Shown here: one piece after another, positions 55,549 to 64,000 of the stretch | How positions within the stretch are numbered: the stretch's first letter is position 1 | Layout: the number at the start of each line of letters is the position of its first letter | NCBI GenBank assembly: GCA_030549335.1 | Contig: CM060198.1 | Coordinates: 49,875,353 to 49,939,352, forward strand | Origin: Pontederia crassipes | Lineage: Eukaryota > Streptophyta > Magnoliopsida > Commelinales > Pontederiaceae | Reading direction: 5' to 3' | DNA: 64,000 bases | Made by a program: the position numbers and the translations under genes | Notes under the pieces: model-generated | The model's input: only the letters and a program-made list of their open reading frames with translations | The model's database searches: none | Told to the model about the DNA's origin: nothing

Positions 55549-58500
55549 TAGTCCCAATCCATTGGCGATCCCTGTTATGTACTCTCTCTCTCTCACACAC
55601 ACACATTGGCCATCTCATTGCCACCTATCACTGATATCGTCTTCTTTTGTGCAACGTGCAACGTAGAAGGTTGAGCGTTCTGAAACTTGTGAATTCCGTA
55701 ATGTAGAGGCGGTCAGGGGAGCTCAACGGTATCGAGTTTCGTTTGTCTTGACGCTACCATTCATGCATGAAGGCCGGGATTTGCCTCTCTCTCTCTTTCT
55801 CGTTCTCGTAGCTATTTGACCTTATCGTCCATTTACACGGCCATTACTGCGTTTTGGCTTGTGTCGTTCTTGATGGACACGTGTAGCTGTCTGTTTCATG
55901 CAAGTTTGCACAGGTTTGGCATTTCTCCGTGCATTTTGCTTTTGATGGAATTGGATAATTATTTGTTCGATAAATAACCTTTTGGTGATGCTTTTAAAGT
56001 CTATTTGGTTGAAAGCGAAAGGACGATAAAAAAATAAGAAGGAAGGGAATCTATTTTCTTTATTTGATTGAATTTAAGTTAGAGGAGAAAGTCTCCTTCT
56101 TTATTTTTCATTTTTTTTTAATGTTTCATTTTTTTTTTTAAATTGGGATGGAAAAGAGGAGAAAGATATATTTAATATGTGTTTTTAATTTTGATCAAAT
56201 AAATTAAATATATAATTATATATGTAAAGAATAAAATTGACTAAATAAATTAATCATTTAACATTCGTTCCCTTCTCTTCCTTTTAATGATATTAATTAA
56301 ACGAGAGTAATTATTATCTTCATTCTCTTATATTTCTTTTTCATTATTTTTTTTTCACTCTTTACCTTTCCTTCCCTTTAATGAATTTTGAATCAATCAA
56401 GCCCTTAATGTTTTGGATTGAATAATAAAGTTGTTTGATAAATATTCTTAATATTTGGGAGAAAAATAGGTTAATAAATAGAAAAGAATTTAGAAAAAAA
56501 TCAGAATGTTTTTCCTTTGCTTATATGGTATTTATAAATATTATTAATACTTGGAAAAAAAATAGGTCAACAAATAAAAAATAGAGAAAATAATCAGAAT
56601 TATTTTTTGGCTTCCTAATTATTGCATTTTTTATATTATTCAAGATCTTTTCCAAATCGATTATTCAAAAAACATCTATCTTATTACGTCAACGGGTACA
56701 ATCCATGTCTTAGAATTTAAGATTTTATTTTAATTAACACGGTCAGTAAAATGCTGAAATTCGGCCCTTTTGTGTCCCTGGTTGCGTCCAATGCAGGAGA
56801 AGATCGATGGGTGAGTAGTACTTGAACATGATTGCACCAAGCTCCACACCGCCATTAAAACTCCTTTTTACGACCATGTTTTCTTTCTTTTTTCCACTCA
56901 GTATCGTTCAAACTCAGCTTGGGTCACGGATTTGAAATCTGGGTCCAAGAGTTTGACTATTATCACCTCGATCAGAATTTTTTTTTGCATGCACAAAAAT
57001 TTTAAATTGAGATCTTTATTAAGCGGTAAGTTGTTATTCACTCCATCCTATCCTAACTCCCATTAGTACAATCATATTTTCATTTCCTTGGCAAATAGCA
57101 TCGATCACATGAAATTATGACGACCATAAAATAATATTAGATATATAAAGTAAATAGCTCGATCACATGGCCCTATCAGTGTTCTAACATGATTGAAATT
57201 CAAATGCATTCATTTTTCTTGAAAGAAGACAAGGTAAAACAAAATTCGTACACCAGGACATCATTTATTTAATAATATAATAATATATGGTCAAAGATAT
57301 AAAAATTAAAACAGGGTAAAAAAAGTAAAAAATAAAAGGTGAAATGCAAACATTCTCATCATTTAGAAGCATAAAAGTGATAATTTTATTATTTTGGAGA
57401 TAATTTTATATTTTTCAACGATTAATCAAAGCAATTTAATTCTAACTGATATTTGTATATCTATTCCTCTCCTACCTTTGTCACCTCAAAACACGCTCGT
57501 AAAAAATGATAAACGATTCCTCCTCGCTTAAGTAAAGTTTAAAATTTAAGTCTACAAATATTTTGTTGAGAGTTTCATCTACTATTGATATATATGCGAC
57601 GTCGAACGATGTAATCGAATTAGTTGAGTTCGATGAATCAATCCTCAAATTTATAGATAGTATATATTTTATTGTCGCATGAATTAAATGGTCGACATTG
57701 CCTGGCGGACACCAAAAATTGATTATCCAAAAAAGAAATAAAAGAAAACGTAACACTATTCGAATAAATTCGATTAAAACAATTTAAAGCATTCTATGCC
57801 GTTAATTAAAAGTAGAATTTAACGTAAACACGGATAAAAATTCGACGGTCGTCTCTTGTTCAAATGTGCCTAACGGGTCGCCAGATCTTGTACTCCGTTT
57901 TCTCGGTTACACGTACATTTGTTGTTGTACCTCCGCCGTGTGAACAGTTGCGGGCACGTTTTCAATTAGGATTATTTATTTGCAGCCTGTTCCGCAAAGT
58001 CGAGGCTCGAGCACACACATCAAACGAACACGTGTAAAGAAAGACCTTTAATGCCGCCGACCCAATCTCCTATTCACATACAGGGAAATCGGCAAAGTTG
58101 CCGTTGATAGGGCCAAGTGTCCACATCCTCCTAGGAAAACAATTTTATATAAGTTTCCTTTTCCCTTTTGTCCAACTTCAACATGGCAGATGGAGATATA
58201 AAATATCAATAAATATGCAAAACTAATACATATAATTAGATTAGTTATACTCAATGGGTCGATCTTTAATTTTTGGACGAGATGTTTTTTTAACGTCGTG
58301 TGAGTCGTAACACTGCTTCTCAAACATCAAAGATTGACTATATAAAAAAAAAAATTTTGAGGTGTGTTTTGATTGCATCATGCAATTTCATTATTTTAAA
58401 ATCTAAATTAGTATTATTTTGATTTGAGAGTATATAATATAAATAATCTCAATTGAATTAAAATGATATCAATTCAAAATTTTAAAATTAAGAAATTAGA

Positions 58501-58944
58501 ATGTGAATGCACCCTAATATAATTGATTATGCTTCATTAATGAGATTGGCACATAGATTATTTATTTAAGATATATTAAATTTTAACTGATAAAAATAAT
58601 TAATAAAATAAAATATTAATGAATAATTTAATAATTAAAATTAATATAAAAATAAAGTTACGTATTTGATAATAAAAGAACGGAAGAGCTCTTCTTAATT
58701 TTATAGAGAAACAAGATAATTTCTTTATGAGAAAAAAATCTAAAATTGCTTCTAAATCTTAAACAAATAGGCTCTAACTCTTTACAAGTAAAAGTAATCA
58801 TGGCATAGTATGCCAGAGGAAAACGTTAATGAACTCTTAATAATCTAAAATAAAATATAAATTAGAAAATAAAAGAATAGATCGCTCTCATTTTTTACAT
58901 CCCAACCATTAATTTGGAAATAAGATATACTTCGTTCATACGTG
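55549..58944. other. SDR 3' flank and AT-rich spacer
   Basis: The first few hundred bases are probably 3' untranslated sequence. They include a (CT)n(AC)n microsatellite at 55580-55605. No further gene-like frames are seen, and the minus-strand frames near 57.5 and 58.1 kb show no family resemblance. A Mutator-like element starts at 58945. Confidence 0.55.
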
Positions 58945-59889
58945 GGGTAAATTATACGGATCATCCCCAACTTTAAATCGAATCATAAACAGTCCTTCAA
59001 CTTTAATTTGTAGATAGAACGTCCTCCAACTTTAATTATATTGCACGATTCGTCAACTTGACCGGCAACATATAATTTTTCGATTAACTTGTTGATGTCA
59101 ACGTAATAAAATATAATAAAAAAATTTTAAGTTGCTGACATGGCATAATAAAAAAAACATAATAATAAAAAATTCAGGGAGAGCCTACTCCTACACCGGC
59201 GAGCTCCCGAGGGGGGCGGTGCCCCCCTCTATCAGCTCACGCGTCAAGGAGTTGGCGAGGGGGGCATCGGCCTTCTTTTCTTCCTCGCGCATGACGAGGA
59301 CCAAAAGGGGGGTCGGTGCTCCCCTCTGCTAGCTTGTGCGCCGGTGAGCTGACAAAGGAGGGCGCTGGGCCCCCTTTTCTTTCTCACCCGTGGCAATGAG
59401 CAAAAGGGGGGGTCGGCACTCCCCTCTTCCAACTCGCACGCCGATGAGCTGACAGAGAGGGCATCAGCTCCTTTTCCTTTCTTGCGCGCGGAGAGGAGCA
59501 AAAGGGGGGCCGGCGCGACGCCCCCTCTGCTAGCTCTTTGGCGCGTTGGCAGAGGGGGGCGTCAATCCCCCTTTTCTTCCTCGTCAACGTGCGAGTTAGC
59601 AGAAGGGGGCCCCTCGCGAGCTCGTTGGCATAGGGGTCTGCTCCCCCATCACTTTTTATTTTTTTATTAATTTTTATAATATTTTTTATTATACCACGTT
59701 AGTAATTTAATTTTTTTATTATATTTTATTATGCTACTGAGCAAGGTCACCGGAAAACTACTTATTGTTGGTCAGGTGGATGAATTGTACAATAAAATTA
59801 AAGTTGGAGAACGTTCTAGTTACAAATTGAAGTTGAGAGATCGTTTATAATTCGACTCATAGTTGAGAGATGATTCGTGTAATTTACCC
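58945..59889. mobile_element. Mutator-like non-autonomous element, 10-bp TSD
   Basis: TTCATACGTG flanks both sides (58935-58944 and 59890-59899). TIRs starting GGGTAAATTA remain similar for about 140 bp (shared blocks TCAACTTYAATTTGTA, AGAACGTYCTCCAACTTTAAT and ATTSTACAATTC-like). The centre (59170-59660) is a GC-rich array of about four units of roughly 110 bp. They contain GAGCTGACARAG, GGGGGSGTCGGCRC, CCCCTCT and CTTTTCTTTCT. No transposase and no recognised captured gene; the open frames are repeat artefacts. Confidence 0.85.
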
Positions 59890-60900
59890 TTCATACGTGT
59901 ATTACTTTGCACACGTTACTCATTCTTTATCAGTTAAGGAGTTGTAATACTCCAAATTTTTAAGTGAGGGTACTTTGGACATTTTATCCAAACCCTCATA
60001 AACACCCTTATATGAAGGCTCCAAGTTTTCTTATTGATGTCTTTTGTCAAATTTTTCGTATGGCGGCTAAGTCTTGAGGAAGGAAAATAAGAAGAACAAG
60101 GAGGAGGAAGAAAGAGGAGAATGATTCAAGATCAAAATATGTAAAGGAGATCCAAATCTCTCTCTCATTTTCAATGATTTTTCATGATTAGATTGAGAGA
60201 AAGTTCATCAGATTGAATTGTGATAAGGGTGTTTATCATTTAAAACATTATATCTATACATGTATATATTTTCATGATTAGATTTAATAGTTAGTGTTCA
60301 TATTTTTCATATTGTTTATCATTTCATATTTTTCTAAGATTAAACATTAGTAAAGTAAACTAATTAGGAAAAGAAAGCCCCTCACCTCAATAAAAAGTGA
60401 TCATTCTAAAAAAAAGTAAAATAATCATTAAAAAACATTAAATAAAATTATTCGTTTAATACTTTTTTCCAATCCTATTCATCTCCACCCCTTATTTTCA
60501 GCAACATTAACTTAATAAACAAAAATCTAAAAAGTGAGATATAAAAAATATATATTTTCATCGGAGAGGCCGACATCCCTTTTCCTCTCTCGTGTGCAAG
60601 TCGCTCGCCGTCGAGTTGTAGAGGGGAGCCTAACACCCCCCCCCCCCCCTTTCTCTCTTTTTTTGCCCGCCAATGAGCGCACACGGAATAGGGGAGCCCT
60701 TTCTCTCTTCTAATGTGCAATGGCAATAACGAGGGTGCCACCTTTTTATTATTAATATTAGTCATTTAATTATCGTATTTAAAGTTGAGGATAATTTATC
60801 CAAAATATTTACGATGGTAAATTTTTTTTTTTTTAAAAAAAGTCTGGATTATAATTTTGAGGCGAGAAAAAGATGGACGGGATATTTATATTTCTTGTTT
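59890..60900. other. AT-rich spacer with a GC-rich repeat remnant
   Basis: Bases 60560-60740 resemble the GC-rich units of the neighbouring Mutator-like element (AGAGGCCGACATCCC, GTAGAGGGGAGCC, a poly-C run at 60637-60651, AATGAGCGCACACGG). It is probably a stray fragment of a related element. No gene. Confidence 0.5.
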
Positions 60901-60930
60901 GGTCGAAGAAAAAGGGTGATGGGCCCGACA

Positions 60931-60987
60931 ACGCGTGTCATTAAAGAAAGAGAGATTCATACGCCGCACTCTTCCTGCCACGTGTCC
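60931..60987 (+). promoter_or_regulatory. ABRE (ACGTGTCC) and CE3-like (ACGCGTGTC) pair upstream of PP2C
   Basis: ACGCGTGTC lies at 60931-60939 and CCACGTGTCC at 60978-60987, about 270-320 bases before the ATG. ACGTG-core ABREs bind bZIP factors of the AREB/ABI5 type. ACGCGTGTC is the core of the coupling element CE3, which works with an ABRE. Clade A PP2C genes are commonly induced by abscisic acid. Both motifs are seen directly; their function and the transcription start are inference. Confidence 0.6.
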
Positions 60988-61253
60988 GCGAGCTACGCAG
61001 ATCCTGTGGGAGGTTGGACTCGCGATGTACGGCCCAGATGCGCCGTGCCGGCCCAACCAACCTGCCAACCGGTCCCCACCCCGCCACTGCTAACCGGCAC
61101 CTGCCCGTCGCCTTTTGCCATTTGCGCACGCAGGCTCTTTCTGTTGCCCCGGAGGCGCCACTCCATTCGCACCATTTTTTATTCCCTCGAGCTCTCTTTC
61201 AACTCCACCACACGACGACGGGGGGAAGAGCTCGAACTCGTTTGAGCTCTCTA

Positions 61254-62831
61254 ATGGGGGAGGTGTATTGCGGAACTACGAGCAAGCCCAAAGAGGAGGA
61301 GGCCAGCGGGAGCACGCGCGCGGCCAGGCGTCGCCGGATGGAGATCCGGCGTTTCCGCGTGATCTCCGAGATCAACGGCGTCGAGGAGGCTCCTACGGAA
61401 GCGGAGGAAGGGGAGGCATCGGAGACTGTAGAGGGAGGGGGGAAGAGGTGGAGACTCGATGACGGCCCCTCCGGGATCTTGTGGGCTGGCGGGGCCGACG
61501 CCGCGGTGCCACGCGAGGACGGGTCCGAGGACGAGGCGGAGTCCGATCTGGGCGGGAGGTGCGCGTCCGAGGTCCCGGATGGTTGCGGGGGGAGATTGGC
61601 CGCCGAGGACCGGTGCCCGAGGTTCGGGACGGCCTCCGTCTGCGGACGGAGGAGGGACATGGAGGACACGGTCGCGGTGCGCCCCGACTTTGGGCGGGGA
61701 CGCCACGCGGCTGCCGGAGGGCACCATTTCTTCGGCGTCTACGACGGCCACGGTTGCTCTCATGTGAGATTAGTTCGTTAGTTTGGGTCCTTGAGTTCCT
61801 TATTTAAACTTGCTTTTACTCGATTTCCTCGCGATTGCGCAGGTGGCCGCTTCGTGCAGAGATCGGATGCATGAGCTCGTGGCGGAGGAGATGTCGAAGG
61901 ACCGATCCGACTCGCCGGTGGCAGACGAAGATGGGTGGTGGAAGTCCGTGATGGAGAGGAGCTTCGCGCGAATGGATGCGGAGGCGGTGGTCTCCGACGC
62001 CGGCGACGCCCGGCCGAACCCCAACTGCCGATGCGAGCTCCAAGTGCCCAACTGCGACCACGTGGGGTCAACCGCCGTCGTCGCCGTCGTCAGCCCCAGC
62101 AGGATCGTCGTGGCCAACTGCGGCGATTCCCGCGCCGTGCTCTGCCGCCGGAATGGAGCACCCCTTCCCCTCTCCGACGATCACAAGGTCAGCGTCTTGC
62201 ACTCCTCTCTTTTCTTATCCCCCTCGGCCGCCGTCTGGATCTAATCCGACGGTCCAGATGTGGTATGGATTGTAGCATTGACATGGTGAACTTTCTCACA
62301 GCCGGACCGGCCGGACGAGCTGCAGCGAATCGAGGATGCCGGCGGGCGCGTCATCTACTGGGACGGCGCCAGAGTCCTCGGCGTGCTCGCGATGTCGCGG
62401 GCCATAGGTGAGAATATGCGACTAAAATGTGGCGGAGCTCCCGAATACGCCCCAGAATTATCTGACGAGTGAGCACCGCTGTCTCTTGATTGCGCGCAGG
62501 TGATGGCTACCTGAAGCCCTTTGTGACGTCGGAGCCGGAGGTGACAGTGACGGAGAGGAGCGACGACGACGAGTGCTTGATCCTGGCGAGCGACGGGCTG
62601 TGGGACGTGGTGACCAATGAAACAGCCTGCGAGGTCGTCCGGATGTGCCTCCGCCGCGGGGGCACTCCGTCGGGAAAGGTGGCGTCCGACGGACCGGAGT
62701 ACGACGAGCCCGACGAGTCCGAGGACAAGGCGTCCTCCGACGCGGCGATACTGCTGACGAAGCTTGCGTTGGCGAGGCAGAGCGCCGACAATGTCAGTGT
62801 GGTCATCGTAGACCTCAGGAGAAGAAGGTGA
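61254..62831 (+). CDS. Clade A protein phosphatase 2C (ABA signalling)
   Basis: Four exons with GT-AG introns of 79, 114 and 92 bases: 61254-61763, 61843-62187, 62302-62407 and 62500-62831. They join to 430 residues, the usual length for the clade. The Arg-rich patch [14 protein letters not shown] (21-34) recalls the AHG3/HAI subgroup. Catalytic motifs are present: MED (136-138), VYDGHG (162-167), STAVVAVV (246-253), [10 protein letters not shown] (261-270), SDGLWDV (351-357) and ADNVSV (416-421). Trp305 in [21 protein letters not shown] matches the tryptophan by which ABA receptors lock the enzyme. Such Mg/Mn-dependent Ser/Thr phosphatases keep SnRK2 kinases off until ABA-bound PYR/PYL receptors inhibit them. 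The ATG is the first in the CTAATGGGG context and begins the conserved frame. No defect seen. Confidence 0.95.
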
Positions 62832-64000
62832 CGTCGGCGGAGATCAACCGCTGCATCTGTCCGATGGTTCCTGCTGCGTTACATTTCTTAACTTATTCAA
62901 GTTTCCAAATCAAATCGCTTTGTTTGCAGTCGTCCCAAGAACCCCAACTTCCTGTTGGAATTAAACTACAAAGATCATCGCTTCAGAAGTCTGTGGGACA
63001 AAAAATAAGTAAAATAAGAAATTTTGATCAAAGCGTTCTAGTCTCCTTGCATTTTCAACTCCTGGATTCTCGAAATTACTTCTTACTTGTTTAGGCATAC
63101 CAACAATTCAGAACTTACTGACTTGTTTAGACATGCCAACGATTCAGGATTAGTGCTCGTCTTATGTAATTTTAGCTCCCGGTTTCAAACCAAAACTAAT
63201 CACGAAAACGATTAGAACAATTCCAAGTAAAAATGCTCAATTTATAAATTGGGAATAAAACAAAAATACCGAGCGTTTGAATCGTCGTCGATATTAATGT
63301 GATACGAAAAAGTTGCAGCTCGTCTTTTTAATTTGTTCGCATGAACTTTAACTTGCCACGAAAATAAGCGCGTGCTATGACCGAAAGCAATCGATCAACT
63401 AATTTACGCATTTGATTCAGGTGCTTAAATTTAGTCCTACTTGCAGAACCATTAGAATCACACGAATCCATCTCCAACACTCCAACAAATATGACTTCAT
63501 CGCGAGTTTACCACATATCGTTTAATCACGAATCGTCCAAAAGGAAGGCACCTTCTTTTTATTCCTACGTTGCTTCCTTCCATCCTTCCATTCTATCAAA
63601 GGCTAAGATCTCGGGCGTGAACGAGGGCCACGTCGCTTGCACGGCTGTGACACGACACGAGAGAGGAATAAGAACCCCCCCGAGCAAAATGGCAATTCAC
63701 GGAGCCATGCTTTTGGAATATCTGTTCCGAATTCCCCCACCGGTATATCTCAAAAGCGTTATGCCAATGCTCGGATAAGGGAAGGGAATCGGAACACTCA
63801 CGTCGCAGTCAGATAATAATAATAAGAAGAATAAGAATAGTAGCAGCAGCAGTAGTAATAATAATAGAATTCCGCCGAAAAAGCCAGTGGGGATATTCTT
63901 TTGACGCGTGAAATTTAGTCCGGAGTTGGTATTCCAAACGAAACACCTCACCACAGTCATCAACAAGGACTGCGTGGCAATCTGGAATTGTACCGGGAAA
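62832..64000 (+). other. PP2C 3' flank, no further gene recognised
   Basis: Probable 3' untranslated DNA, then an AT-rich spacer. A compound microsatellite of AAT/AAG/AGC units lies at 63814-63867. No protein family or RNA recognised. Confidence 0.55.
63814..63867. repeat. Compound trinucleotide microsatellite
   Basis: AATAATAATAAGAAG, then AGCAGCAGC and AGTAATAATAAT in succession. The Leu-rich minus-strand frame across it is an artefact. Confidence 0.9.

Noticed and set aside
59132..59670. Several frames (Arg/Ala/Pro-rich) within the second Mutator-like element
   Set aside because: Products of a GC-rich repeat array inside a TIR element; the frames repeat the same words with the array period.
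61199..62806. Long minus-strand and alternative-frame ORFs over the PP2C gene
   Set aside because: High-GC3 exons make other frames open; only the plus-strand spliced frame contains the phosphatase motifs.
63697..63966. Leu-rich minus-strand frame resembling a membrane segment
   Set aside because: The Leu run is encoded by a trinucleotide microsatellite.

Overview
This window looks like nuclear DNA from a flowering plant. It contains two intron-bearing plant genes in a mostly AT-rich sea of LTR retrotransposons, with CACTA, Mutator-like and RTE-type LINE elements. The GC-rich, high-GC3 phosphatase gene (61.2-62.8 kb) leans towards a monocot, but the species cannot be named from the sequence. 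There is no operon, CRISPR array, rRNA or convincing tRNA. All but a few of the open frames are chance frames in repeats.

Layout. 0-6.6 kb: short repeats, a GC-rich minisatellite and a block of GACGCTA-type repeats like CACTA subterminal DNA; no gene. 6.6-16.2 kb: three copies of a roughly 1.6-2.1 kb LTR (TGATGC...), one of which (11230-13336) has split an older Copia element that is also split by a TIR element (10084-11095). 16.2-33.2 kb: nested Copia LTRs and gag relics. These include one delimitable non-autonomous element (19182-23204, TSD AAGCA), an Athila-like ORF1 relic (about 26.0-27.4 kb) and an LTR whose middle is inverted (30233-31211). 33.6-36.1 kb: a 2.5-kb CACTA element with TSD ATA. 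37.1-46.3 kb: a probable Ty3/gypsy solo LTR and further LTR and Copia debris.

Genes. An SDR of the tropinone-reductase-homologue type lies at 47109-55548 on the + strand (5 exons, 292 aa). A clade A protein phosphatase 2C lies at 61254-62831 on the + strand (4 exons, 430 aa), with ACGTGTC and ACGCGTGTC motifs upstream that fit abscisic-acid control. The two genes are independent; nothing here links them in one pathway.

The best discoveries are transposon events. The 5.1-kb second intron of the SDR gene holds a 660-bp Pack-MULE-like element with a perfect 9-bp TSD that has captured part of a calmodulin-like gene. The same intron holds an RTE-type LINE and a 45-bp insertion carrying only that LINE's 3' tail. 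A second Mutator-like element (58945-59889) with a 10-bp TSD lies between the genes. I found no convincing new multi-gene system.
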